Of a DNA stretch of 64,000 nucleotides, positions 17,527 through 25,731 are shown one piece after another. Where the stretch lies: assembly GCF_016405145.1 (NCBI RefSeq), contig NZ_JAEKIA010000005.1, forward strand, positions 1 through 64,000, read 5' to 3'. The notes under the pieces are model-generated. The model had not been told where the DNA came from. It searched no databases and worked only from the letters and a program-made list of their open reading frames with translations. The translations under genes and the position numbers were made by a program. Positions within the stretch are counted from its first letter, which is position 1, and each line of letters begins with the position of its first letter. This stretch comes from Schaalia cardiffensis (GTDB lineage Bacteria; Actinomycetota; Actinomycetes; Actinomycetales; Actinomycetaceae).

Positions 17527-17700
17527 TCCGAGACGTGCTGGAGGACCGGTCTTCGCTCTTGAGTGACGAGGATTGAGATCTCCTTGTCCTCGGCGCCGCT
17601 AGGGAGCCCTGTACCCGCCTTGAGCGGAGACGCTTGAATCTGTTTTCCTCGGCGCCGCTTTTCGCCCCTGTCCGATGCTTGAGCGGGGAACCTCCGAGAA
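17527..17700. repeat. Degenerate tandem array, about 60-bp period, three units
   Basis: CTTGAG cores are at 17558, 17619 and 17678 (spacing 61 and 59). The second and third units also share TCCTCGGCGCCGCT at 17587 and 17646. A weaker fourth copy may start near 17741. Confidence 0.6.
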
Positions 17701-17916
17701 GGAGGGATTTCCTCCCTCGCACCCCTCACAATTCTCAGCCCTCAGGAGAAGACGATCCCTCAATGATCTCTTTTACTCCACTCTTGATTCATTCAAGCTT
17801 TTGACAATCTCCCCCTCCCCTCCTCGTCCGATATCCTGTTTTCCTTCAGAATTCGTACCATTCGAAGATTGGTCCAATCCTCGTCTTTTGATTCCCCATG
17901 TTTACCCGGAGTGAAT

Positions 17917-17946
17917 TTGTCGCCTCGAAGGGACGCATAGTAGACA
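17917..17946 (+). promoter_or_regulatory. Probable promoter for the first membrane-protein gene
   Basis: TTGTCG at 17917-17922, 18 bp, TAGACA at 17941-17946. A start near 17953 leaves about a 27-nt leader with AAGGAGG before the ATG at 17980. Confidence 0.5.
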
Positions 17947-17979
17947 ATAGAGAGGAACATTTTCGTCAAGGAGGCCGAG

Positions 17980-19002
17980 ATGCCAGACATTACCGCGCCG
18001 GATTATCCGACGCTCTTCTTCTTTGAAACCGGAGAATGGTGGGACTACGCAATGCTGATCCTCGTGACAGCGGTGCTCGCAATAACCGCTTGGTTCGCGC
18101 AACGCAGCAAGTGGGCGGTCCTCCTGCTGTTCATCATTGTCCCGGTGGGTCTAACAATCTTCTGGTGGCCCTACTCCACGCAGGGCACCGCCTCAGCAGG
18201 ATGGTTCCCGATCGTCAAACAGTACTCGGCCCTCGCTGGTTCCCTCTGCCTCGTCGCCCTCCAGTATGTTCCGTGCCTTCGATACAACCGTTGGTATCTG
18301 CTGATCCCCCCGGCGATCCTCACTCTCAACATCGTCGAGGCCGTGCTCCGCGATTTCCAGTGCTACAACATCCACGGCATTGACCCGACGCAGGGAATGG
18401 TGACCTGGGGCGGTCCGTGGAACATCATGAACGGCATCGCGGGCATCTTGAACGTCCTCATGATCTCCGGCTGGGTCGGGATCTTCGTCGCCAAGGGCAA
18501 GTCTAAAGCAATCGTGTGGGGTGACCTCACCCTCTGGTGGATCATCGCTTACGATGCCTGGAACTTCGCGTACTGCTACAACTGTTTGGCCGACCGTGCA
18601 TGGTATTCGGCCCTGGCTCTGCTTGCTGCCTGTACGATTCCGGCGTTCCTCGGTTCGGGCAAGGGTTCGTGGATCCAGTACCGCGCCTACACCTTGACCT
18701 TCTGGTCGGCAGTTGTGCTCACCTTCCCGCACTTCATGCAAGATTCTGCTTTCGCGCACCGTTCTGCCCACAATCCGACGGCAATGTTCCTCGTCTCTGC
18801 ACTTGCGCTCATCGTGAACATCGGGGTCGCGATCTACCACTTCCGCACAATCGTGCGTACACGACGTAATCCCTTCACCCAAGAGCTCTACGCGGACACG
18901 CCCGCATACGCGGCAATGATCCGCAATCATGCGAGCGAAAAAGACCAGGACCTCATTGCCGCGCGTATGGGAACCACCGCCACGGCCCTCGGCTACCGCT
19001 GA
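17980..19002 (+). CDS. Multi-pass membrane protein, probably DUF5692 family (paralogue 1)
   Basis: 340 residues, no enzyme motif recognised. About eight hydrophobic segments rich in Trp and Tyr span most of the chain, with a hydrophilic C-terminal tail (from RTRRNPF). Motif blocks are shared with the protein at 20670-22004: EAVLRDF, GGPWNIMNGIAGILN, and YDAWNFAYCYNCLADRAWY followed by ACTIPAF. I believe this is DUF5692, a family of unknown function; that label is from memory. AAGGAGG precedes the ATG. A convergent SRPBCC gene lies downstream. Confidence 0.7.
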   Translation: MPDITAPDYPTLFFFETGEWWDYAMLILVTAVLAITAWFAQRSKWAVLLLFIIVPVGLTIFWWPYSTQGTASAGWFPIVKQYSALAGSLCLVALQYVPCLRYNRWYLLIPPAILTLNIVEAVLRDFQCYNIHGIDPTQGMVTWGGPWNIMNGIAGILNVLMISGWVGIFVAKGKSKAIVWGDLTLWWIIAYDAWNFAYCYNCLADRAWYSALALLAACTIPAFLGSGKGSWIQYRAYTLTFWSAVVLTFPHFMQDSAFAHRSAHNPTAMFLVSALALIVNIGVAIYHFRTIVRTRRNPFTQELYADTPAYAAMIRNHASEKDQDLIAARMGTTATALGYR

Positions 19003-19420
19003 GAGGCTGACAAGGTTCACAGCTCCTGACACTCGCTGAGGGGCCAGCTGCCACTGAACCACCTCTGGTAGGCACCACGCCGCTCGGCGGCGCTCAAGCC
19101 CGGCGCCCGCTGAGGCTTCAGTAAGCACCACGGTGCTCAGCGCTCAAGTCCCCCGCACTCGCTGAGGCTCCCGCAAATGCTGGAGCCTCAGCCGTCGACG
19201 GAGCTATCGGCGCAAAACCTTCAAGAAGCACAAGGGATTCAAGAAGCTCTGAAGCTTTGGGAGCACTGAATCTCCTCACACTCAGCCCCTCATCAAGCTC
19301 AGCCTTTATCACGCTCAGCCCTCAGATACTCCGAAAACTCCCTCAAAACCATCGATCTCGACAGATGCCTCGCCCTCGCGGCGATGCCCGTCCCCTCTTC
19401 GAACAACACACACATACACA
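19003..19420. repeat. Intergenic region with degenerate CGCTGAG repeats
   Basis: CGCTGAGG recurs at 19034, 19108 and 19160; GCACCACG at 19072 and 19125; CGCTCAAG at 19091 and 19141. Spacings of about 50-74 bp suggest a decayed array. Further on, CTCAGCC repeats occur near 19276-19320. No gene is supported here. Confidence 0.5.
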
Positions 19421-19456
19421 AAGGCTGTGGGCCCGCAGCAACGAGCCCACAGCCTT
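19421..19456. terminator. Bidirectional hairpin terminator between convergent genes
   Basis: Perfect 12-bp arms at 19421-19432 and 19445-19456 with a 12-nt loop. It lies eight bp beyond the SRPBCC stop codon and serves the convergent arrangement. Confidence 0.7.
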
Positions 19457-19464
19457 TATGCGTC

Positions 19465-20490
19465 TCAGTTGTTCTTGCCCCAATCGTGCAAATAGGTGCG
19501 CTCACGTTTTTGACGCATCTGCTCTTCCCAGGAGAAGGCCGGTTCACTCCACCCATCGAAGTAGGCCTCATCGACCTCGTCCTCCCAGGGAGTTCCCGGG
19601 CCTGTCGGCGGCCAAGTGGGATTATCCGTGACCGGCGGTCGGATCTCGGCCACTGCAGGCGATTGACGGCCGAAGCGCATCCACTGGGTCTGGGTATCTT
19701 CGAAGAAGGGCGTCCCATCCCAACGACCCGCAGGAGTGCTTGAAGCGAAGAAGCGTCCGCCGAGCAGGCCGCGCATGATCTTCGAGTGGAGTTGCTCCTT
19801 CTTCTTGAACTCCGCCACCCGCTTCACGTAGAGGTTCTGGATGTTCGTCATACATCCGCCCGCAAGCTCGATGTTCACCCAGTTCAGAGCCTTCATGAAG
19901 GGGGTTGCCGGCTCGTAGCCGATGCGCCAGTGGTTAATGAGGCGCGTTCGATCCCCCTTGAGGGGGACAACGTAGAAGCACCACGCGGCAGCGAAGTGAG
20001 TCATACCCGGGAAACGGAAGGCGTAGGAGCCGGGAGCCGCTGGCGGGTTCTTCGTATCCACCCACTGCACGAGGTACTTGCCGGGCACGACATCAGCCCA
20101 CTCCATCGACATGCCATGGAAGTCGAAGGCCGCAATATCACCGGGCATGAGGGAATCGGGCTGCTGGAACTCCTCTTGGATCTCGTAGGAGTTGTAGAAG
20201 GGCAGACGAGCGAAGGCGCGCTCCATGAACTCGGTTGAGAAGGAGCCGGACTTGTCGCAGCCGATCTGCTTGAAGAGTCTCCACACCGCGTAGGCGGGTG
20301 CGTCAATCGTGATCGCGTAGGTCGAGGAATAGCCATTGTCGTAGTTCGCGTCGATCAAATCATCGGCGGGATAGCGCCACTTCTTCTCCGCTTCAGTCGC
20401 TTGGCCGAAGAACTGACTGAATCCGTACATGCCCCCGGCGATAAGCGCGCCAGCAATAGCTGCGGCTTTGAAATATCGCGCACCTGTCAT
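19465..20490 (-). CDS. Membrane-anchored SRPBCC (START-like) domain protein
   Basis: 341 residues. One N-terminal hydrophobic helix (AAAIAGALIAGGMYGFSQF, about residues 8-28) acts as anchor or signal. An SRPBCC-type ligand-binding fold follows (ITIDAPAYAVWRLFKQIGCDKSGSFSTEF, then PGKYLVQWVDT). A charged, proline-rich tail (about 230-341) matches nothing I know. The fold binds hydrophobic ligands in other families; no catalytic residue is evident. ATG 20490 follows AAGGAG; the frame opens further upstream at 20532. It lies between two paralogous membrane-protein genes, convergent with the first and divergent from the second. Confidence 0.72.
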   Translation of the reverse strand: MTGARYFKAAAIAGALIAGGMYGFSQFFGQATEAEKKWRYPADDLIDANYDNGYSSTYAITIDAPAYAVWRLFKQIGCDKSGSFSTEFMERAFARLPFYNSYEIQEEFQQPDSLMPGDIAAFDFHGMSMEWADVVPGKYLVQWVDTKNPPAAPGSYAFRFPGMTHFAAAWCFYVVPLKGDRTRLINHWRIGYEPATPFMKALNWVNIELAGGCMTNIQNLYVKRVAEFKKKEQLHSKIMRGLLGGRFFASSTPAGRWDGTPFFEDTQTQWMRFGRQSPAVAEIRPPVTDNPTWPPTGPGTPWEDEVDEAYFDGWSEPAFSWEEQMRQKRERTYLHDWGKNN

Positions 20491-20592
20491 TCCGTACACT
20501 CCTTTGTGTAAGAAAGCGGGAGAGCGTCTCATTACGCTCCCTCACAACGCCTCTCATCAAGCCTACTGAAGATTTTTCCTCTTTACCTACGA

Positions 20593-20637
20593 CTATTGGC
20601 CCGCTTTTGCTCTAAAGACGCGAGTACTCTATTGGCC
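20593..20637. promoter_or_regulatory. Direct repeats in the divergent control region
   Basis: CTATTGGCC occurs at 20593-20601 and 20629-20637, 36 bp apart, between divergent start codons at 20490 and 20670. TTGCTC at 20607, 17 bp, then TATTGG could be the plus-strand promoter, with the second repeat covering its -10. An operator role is inference. Confidence 0.35.
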
Positions 20638-20669
20638 TAAGTCATTCCTTCAATGCCGCAGGAGCATCA

Positions 20670-22004
20670 GTGAGTACTTTTCTTGGACTTTGGGAAATCG
20701 GAACCCCGAAGGTCTACATCTTCTGGCTCATAGTGTTCGCCGCGCAGATCCTCATTGCAGAGATCAATCGTCGGTGGAACTGGACGATTTTCGCCCTCTG
20801 GACGATCGGCGGCATCGCGATCACCCCCTACGTCATCGGGCACGGCATCCCAATGGTCGGCTGGTTCCCCTTCGGTAAATTCGCCATCATGGTCGCAACC
20901 GCCACAATGACGGGCTTCCTGCTCTTCTACGGCAAACGCCACCCCGGCAAAGCCCACCGCTACGCGATCTGGTTCGGCGCGGCGCTGTGGATCGGCCTCG
21001 CCGTGAACATCATGGAGGCGAACATCCGAGACCTCACCATCTACTTCCAAGCGGACACCTACTACCAGTGCGCATCCGATTGGCAGTGCCTCAAGGCGAT
21101 CGACGAGGCGAGGTCTATCCCCATGATCCCAGGCCTGCCCGAAACCCGTGACATCGCAGCCGCTGTCGGCACACCCGAGTGGTATCAAGCCGCCGCCCAG
21201 AACTTCACTGATCGTCATATCGGCATCGACCCGGCCACCGGCTTCCGCACGATCGGTGGCTACTGGAATATCCTCTCCGCCCTCGCAGGCCTGCTCAATA
21301 TCATCACGATCACGGGGCTCGGCAAGATCATGATCACCTCGAACCCGAAGCAGAAGGTCAAGGGCCTGATCTGGATCGACATGGTGTGGCCCTGGGTGAT
21401 CTGCTACGACCTGTGGAACCACGCATTCTTGTACAACTCGCTCGCCGACTACACCTGGTACTGCACTTTCGCTCTGCTTCTTGCCTGCACGGTCCCCGCC
21501 TTCACCTGGGCGAAGGGGCAGTGGATCTGGTTCCGCTGCTTCACCCTCATGTTCTGGATCGCCGCGAACAACATCGTCCCGGAAGTGCTCGTCAAACCCT
21601 CGTCTATGACGAACTTCGCGACAATGAACCCGATGGCGAACATTGTGTGCGCCTGGGCGGCCCTCATCGCGAATGTTGCCCTGTTCGTTTACTGGCTCTA
21701 CAAGATCCTCAAGTACCGTCGCAACCCGATCACGGGAGTCTTGTACTGCGAGCTCTCCGAGTTCCGCACCATTGCACGCACGCACTTGGATGATGCAGAC
21801 AAGTACTTCCTCACGGACTTCATTGAGCAGACTCCGAGCGAACTCGGCCTCGAGCCCTCCTCTTGCACACCTCCTCGTGACGGCTGGGTCGGCTGGATGC
21901 CCTGGTGGAAGGCCGACAAGCGTTACCCGAAGCCACGCACTCCCCTCTCAGCGGATCCGGTCATCGCAGCGAAGACTCGCGCTGATTCGAGCTGGGACGT
22001 CTGA
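20670..22004 (+). CDS. Multi-pass membrane protein, probably DUF5692 family (paralogue 2)
   Basis: 444 residues, GTG start after GCAGGAGC. Paralogous to 17980-19002: shared EANIRDL, GGYWNILSALAGLLN, YDLWNHAFLYNSLADYTWY, ACTVPAF and RRNPITGVLY. It has an extra 60-70 residue loop with cysteines (YYQCASDWQC) between the middle helices and a longer tail (DGWVGWMPWWKADKR). About eight transmembrane segments. No known catalytic motif. With its paralogue and the SRPBCC protein it forms a three-gene locus of unknown role. A terminator hairpin follows the stop. Confidence 0.7.
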   Translation: MSTFLGLWEIGTPKVYIFWLIVFAAQILIAEINRRWNWTIFALWTIGGIAITPYVIGHGIPMVGWFPFGKFAIMVATATMTGFLLFYGKRHPGKAHRYAIWFGAALWIGLAVNIMEANIRDLTIYFQADTYYQCASDWQCLKAIDEARSIPMIPGLPETRDIAAAVGTPEWYQAAAQNFTDRHIGIDPATGFRTIGGYWNILSALAGLLNIITITGLGKIMITSNPKQKVKGLIWIDMVWPWVICYDLWNHAFLYNSLADYTWYCTFALLLACTVPAFTWAKGQWIWFRCFTLMFWIAANNIVPEVLVKPSSMTNFATMNPMANIVCAWAALIANVALFVYWLYKILKYRRNPITGVLYCELSEFRTIARTHLDDADKYFLTDFIEQTPSELGLEPSSCTPPRDGWVGWMPWWKADKRYPKPRTPLSADPVIAAKTRADSSWDV

Positions 22005-22012
22005 GGATTCTC

Positions 22013-22047
22013 GCCGCCTCATGCCGACGAAGTCGGTATGAGGCGGC
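22013..22047 (+). terminator. 16-bp hairpin after the second membrane-protein gene
   Basis: Arms 22013-22028 and 22032-22047 pair with one G-T wobble around a GAA loop, nine nt after the stop. No T-tract follows. Confidence 0.65.
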
Positions 22048-22193
22048 GCCTGGCCATGATCTTCCATTTTCCTCGGCGTATCACCCCCGCGCGGGCAAAA
22101 TGATGCGCTGTCACAACAGACCAGCCTCACCCGCGTCAACGAAGATGACGGTCGCGTGATTCTTCGCCTCTGCGCTCATGCCCCCTCATGGCG

Positions 22194-22345
22194 GATCGGA
22201 TTCCCCGAAGGACGCGGGAAGCACCTGTGCGCATAACCTGCCTGCTTTCGTGCTTGATCGGATTCCCTGAGGGCACGGGAAGCACCTGCGCAAGGAGTCG
22301 CCCGTTGGCCTTGTTGGTGCGGTTCCTGGTGGTCGGTGCCGGGGG
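22194..22345. repeat. Degenerate tandem repeat, about 61-bp period, two to three units
   Basis: GATCGGATTCCC followed by GGGAAGCACCTG starts at 22194 and 22256 (62 bp apart). A weaker third copy begins near 22317 (GTGCGGTTCC). Both adjacent genes point towards this gap. Confidence 0.6.
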
Positions 22346-22461
22346 CGGAGCAGTTGCTGTCGGCATAAGGCTGCGCCCCTGTCCGCAGATGATCCGGGGG
22401 TGACCTCCTTAGTCGAAGCAGTCAATGGCACGACATTGACTCCGTCCGGGTATGTGAAGGC

Positions 22462-23637
22462 CTAAGCGCCGCCGGTGATGATGAGCCGCACGACATCCGG
22501 ATGCAGCGCAGGGTCAATCTTCGCGGCGAAGCGTGCAAGACTTGCCGAGGCCGCCTCAATGACGTCTTCATAGAAGCCGAGCTTGATTTCGACGAGAAGC
22601 AAAGGGCCGCCCGGATATTCGATGACGGCGTCGACTTCGGCACCGGCAGAGTCCCTCGCGTGACTGACGAGCTGCCCGGAATACACGCGCAGATCGTGGA
22701 CCGCCTGTGATTCGAAGATCTGCCCCGCGTAGCGAAGATCGCCCAAGAGACTCTGAGGGTCGGCTAGAAGCGCGGCGACCGCGAGCGAAGGATCGGCGAG
22801 ATGATGCTTCCCTTCTTTGCGCGGTGGGGCCTTTGAGGGTAGATGACTCGACTAGGCGGGCTGATCCTCAATCGCGAAGACCCGGGTGAGGGCGCCGGGG
22901 TATGAGGACACTGTCTCTCATGTCGGTTCCACATCGGAGGCAGGGCGAGATGGAGATTTCGGTCGAGACCCCGCGCGCGAGTGCGACGAGGAGCCGACGC
23001 ACCCGCACTGGTTCGCGGCCGGTTCCTATTCCCGTCGCCAGCTCCACTTCAACGAGTGAGCTGAGGTAATCGCGAAACCCCTCGAGGAGGGTCGGGGTCA
23101 TCTCATCGAGGAATCCCGGCCACCCGCCACATGCCAGGCGCTCAAGAATCTCGCGGAGTCTAAGCGTTGCTTTCCCCGCGCTGAACTTGTGCCCGGCGAC
23201 AATGTCGCTGAGGCTGAGCGTGCGCGAAGAGTGTCCAGTTTCAGCGAAGGTCATCGTTGACATGCGGGCGCGGGCGAAACGCTCGGCTCCGCTATGTCGA
23301 GCAATATCCGCGCTCGGTGCCGCTGACCCCTGTGAGGATGAAGAGTCCTTTCGTCTTCTCCTTGTCAACGCGCCGACAAACGAAGTTCCAGAGCGCGGGG
23401 TGAAGATGCCATTCATCGCATCAGCCTGGGCGTCTCGCCGTCGAGGATCAGCTGCGGAGCTATCCCCTTGAGCTGTGCGACGTTGGGGTCGGTATCGACT
23501 TCGACGACGCTTCTGGCGCACTGGAGCGTTGTTTCGGTCTTCCCCAAGGCCTTCGGGCCTTCGATCACGACTGCACCGGCCCGCGCGAGGGCATGTCGCA
23601 GCTGGTGATCGGCGATGCATTCCCGGTAGTCCGTCAT
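22462..23637 (-). pseudogene. AAA ATPase/DUF4143 pseudogene with several frameshifts and a stop
   Basis: Pieces of one AAA ATPase with a C-terminal DUF4143 domain appear in order in different frames. N-terminus 23637-23413 (Walker-A-like EGPKALGKTET, then LILDGETPRLM). Another frame gives DEWHLHPALWNF and VDKEKTKGLFILTG. A third gives SAPSADIARHSGAERFARARM-like sequence to about 22950. The C-terminal part (ALTRVFAIEDQPA) meets an in-frame TAG at 22852-22854, then continues ADPSLAVAALLADPQ and GQIFESQAVHDLRVYSGQ to a stop at 22462. At least three shifts plus one stop make this a true decayed gene rather than a sequencing slip. The start ATGACGGAC itself forms part of an iteron array. Confidence 0.85.
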
Positions 23638-23766
23638 ATTGAGAGTCAACGATCCGCCAGTTTGAAAGGCAAGTATCCGTCAGGTTGAGCAGGAACTATC
23701 CGCCACTTCAATAGTTGAATAACCGTCACTTTAAGAATCGTCTCTCCGTCGGCTTGCCGTTCTCAA
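23631..23766. repeat. Six iterons of exactly 23-bp period over the ATPase start codon
   Basis: Cores CCG(C/T)C(A/G) on the plus strand start at 23631, 23654, 23677, 23700, 23723 and 23746, exactly 23 bp apart. On the minus strand each reads TG(A/G)CGGAT or close. The first core is the ATPase start itself (ATGACGGAC). The layout suggests operator iterons allowing repression of the gene, or a cis site it uses. Confidence 0.8.
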
Positions 23767-24035
23767 GGGGGTTGACTCTCCCTGCTTCGCAGGGCGATTC
23801 CGTGCGGATGCCGCCTCTTCGGGTTTCGCGGCGAGGGTTCCCCAGCTTCGCACGACGATTCCAGGTTCACTCCCCGTACGGGACCCCCCTTGCTTCGCGC
23901 AGCGCAACAGCCTCTGTAACCCCAAACTGCCCACAAGGCGGACACTACTGGGCCCCAAGTCGCAGGATTTAGACTTTGACCAGGCGTTTTCCTTAAGACT
24001 CGAGGCATCAGGTCCGACTTGTGGACCACAACAAC

Positions 24036-24060
24036 ACAAAACCACGAGCCAACAGGCTCG
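24036..24060 (-). terminator. Terminator downstream of tRNA-Ala
   Basis: CGAGCC (24045-24050) pairs with GGCTCG (24055-24060). On the minus strand the stem is followed by TGGTTTTGTG. It lies 12 nt beyond the tRNA 3' end. Confidence 0.65.
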
Positions 24061-24072
24061 CGGTTCATCTTG

Positions 24073-24145
24073 TGGAGCTAGGGGGATTCGAACCCCCGAC
24101 CTCTTCCATGCCATGGAAGCGCGCTACCAACTGCGCCATAGCCCC
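24073..24145 (-). tRNA. tRNA-Ala (anticodon GGC)
   Basis: The minus-strand cloverleaf is complete. Acceptor GGGGCTA pairs with TAGCTCC; the D arm has GCGC with AGTTGGTA; the anticodon stem CTTCC/GGAAG encloses loop ATGGCAT, giving anticodon GGC. The T arm is GGGGG-TTCGAAT-CCCCC. Discriminator A. No CCA is encoded (CAA follows). It reads GCC codons, frequent in this GC-rich genome. Confidence 0.96.
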
Positions 24146-24180
24146 GTATTGATTTGGTGTCTCCGTTCGGCGACTCGATA

Positions 24181-24210
24181 ACTATAGCGGTCCGGGCACC
24201 GATTCGTAAA
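24181..24210 (-). promoter_or_regulatory. Probable tRNA-Ala promoter
   Basis: On the minus strand TTTACG (24210-24205), 18 bp, TATAGT (24186-24181). The start would be about 30 nt before the tRNA, consistent with 5' processing by RNase P. Confidence 0.5.
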
Positions 24211-24308
24211 ATTGAGAATCTGTGCTGGTCACCACACGAAGAAGGAGACTCCAGGAGGAATCGCTCTTACAGGGATCCGCATCGACCTCAGCACGAGAAG
24301 TGCCCCCG

Positions 24309-24503
24309 CGCTCCGGCTTCACAGGCTGTGCCGCTCAACCCCATAGGGCCCGCAACTTCCTCGCCTGTTGTATGCGGAGGCCTCGCCTTCGCCGTCCTCA
24401 CCCGTTCCATGCGAAGCCTCGCGCTCTCGCTCCGGCTTCACGGGCTGCACGGCACTGTCCCGTATTGCCCAAAGCTTCCTCGCCCGTCCTATGCGATGCA
24501 GTC
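24309..24503. repeat. Two imperfect copies of a 76-bp unit
   Basis: CGCTCCGGCTTCAC followed by GGGCTG-like sequence, CTTCCTCGCC and TATGCG occurs at 24309-24384 and 24428-24503, 119 bp apart. It fills most of the 450-bp gap between the tRNA promoter and the phosphatase gene. The long plus-strand open frame across it is best explained by base composition. Confidence 0.55.
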
Positions 24504-24603
24504 CAGCCACAATTCCCCGTGCCTCACGCCCCGCCGTCCCCGCCCACTCCCTTCACCCACTCGATCTGAAGGCCCCTGGCCCGGGTGCGGCACCGCATTC
24601 GCT

Positions 24604-25329
24604 TCAGGCTCCGAGAACATCCTCGCGGTAGCCAATGTTGTGCGCTGCCAGGCGCCACGCTCCCCGACCAGACGCTCCCGAACCGCCTCCACCGACATGC
24701 ACCACCTCAGACCAGTGACAATTGTCCAAGCCCCGCATCTCGTCGAAAACCAAAGGGTCCAAGCCCATGAAAGTGACAAGAGCACGAGTAATCGCACTGC
24801 CATGCGAAACAAGGATCAGCGTCCCGCCCTCGTCCATCGAAGAGGCGGCCTCAAGGGCTGCAGCCCGCACGCGCAAACCCACAAGATCAGAACGTTCAAT
24901 CCCCGCAGCCTCGGACTCGCCGCTTTCGCGCCACTGCGCCACCTCTGCAGGATGATCAACTTCAGCCTCAGCCGCGGTCTTGCCCTCGAAGACCCCGTAA
25001 GCGCGTTCAATGAGACGCTCATCCACCACGGGGCCCATGAAATCCGCACCCACGCCCTCAAACTCCTCGGCGATGATCGACGCCGTCTCAAAAGCCCGCG
25101 ATAGGGGCGAACTCAGGATTCGCACCTGCCCGCCGGTGTCCAGGCCCTTCATCCGCACGAGCTGAAGGCTCGGCGTGACAATGCGGCACGCGAGAATGCG
25201 GCCCGCGTTGCGAGCCTGAAGGCGACCGTGGTCGTTCAGAGGATGATCAACGACCCCCTGGAAGCGCCTTTCAAGATTGAAGTTCGTCTGACCATGACGG
25301 ACGAGGACGATGCGCTTCGCACCATTCAT
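24604..25329 (-). CDS. Histidine phosphatase family protein
   Basis: A 241-residue phosphoglycerate-mutase-like phosphatase. The catalytic LVRHGQTNFN motif is near residues 8-17, LSSPLSRAFETA follows, and the second His is in LVSHGS. It is a broad-specificity family; the substrate is unknown. Actinobacteria often place such a gene (GpgP-like) after rsfS. ATG 25329 overlaps the rsfS stop as ATGA, so the two are coupled. The upstream in-frame extension to 25389 is rejected. Confidence 0.88.
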   Translation of the reverse strand: MNGAKRIVLVRHGQTNFNLERRFQGVVDHPLNDHGRLQARNAGRILACRIVTPSLQLVRMKGLDTGGQVRILSSPLSRAFETASIIAEEFEGVGADFMGPVVDERLIERAYGVFEGKTAAEAEVDHPAEVAQWRESGESEAAGIERSDLVGLRVRAAALEAASSMDEGGTLILVSHGSAITRALVTFMGLDPLVFDEMRGLDNCHWSEVVHVGGGGSGASGRGAWRLAAHNIGYREDVLGA

Positions 25330-25706
25330 GAGAGCACCAAGGAATTCTCGCGAGGCTCCCTCAGATGCGTGATGGTCCCATCCGACCACAGCTTCTCTAA
25401 GGCGTAGTACTCGCGCTCCTCATCGGTGAGGACATGGACGACCAGATCCCCATAATCGATGAGGATCCAGCGGTTTCCCGTACGGCCCTCAATGCGCTCC
25501 GCTTCGACACCGCATTCGGCTTTGACCCGGTCGAGGATTTCCTCGGCAATCGCACGGACCTGGCGCTCAGAGGGAGCCGAGAGGATCAGGAAAGACCCCG
25601 CGATCGCGAGACGATCCGCCACATCCACCAGCACCGGATCACTCGCCAGCTTCTCCTGCGCCGCTGTGACGGCGACCTCGATCAGATCCGTGGTAGTCGT
25701 GGGCAA
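25326..25706 (-). CDS. rsfS: Ribosomal silencing factor RsfS
   Basis: A 126-residue DUF143 protein that binds L14 and blocks subunit joining on starvation. Typical blocks are DLIEVAVTAAQEKLASDPVL and GNRWILIDYGDLVVHVLTDEEREYYALEKLW. I chose TTG 25706 because GAAGGAGA lies seven nt upstream; the alternative ATG 25742 (12 residues longer, overlapping nadD) has no ribosome-binding site. It lies between nadD and the phosphatase gene, the standard actinobacterial order. Confidence 0.9.
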   Translation of the reverse strand: MPTTTTDLIEVAVTAAQEKLASDPVLVDVADRLAIAGSFLILSAPSERQVRAIAEEILDRVKAECGVEAERIEGRTGNRWILIDYGDLVVHVLTDEEREYYALEKLWSDGTITHLREPRENSLVLS

Positions 25707-25731
25707 AACGTCTCCTTCTTCAGGTCCTGCT

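Noticed and set aside
20667-21785. Minus-strand open frame of 372 codons opposite the second membrane-protein gene
   Set aside because: The plus strand encodes a paralogue of a nearby protein with shared motifs, so the minus frame is a shadow.
22868-23620. Minus-strand open frame of 250 codons as an intact protein
   Set aside because: Only its middle part matches the DUF4143 ATPase family; both ends are frameshifted remnants of the same pseudogene.
24154-25104. Plus-strand open frame of 316 codons after the tRNA
   Set aside because: It covers an imperfect 76-bp duplication and the antisense of the histidine phosphatase; peptide is Pro/Ser/Arg-rich with no motif.
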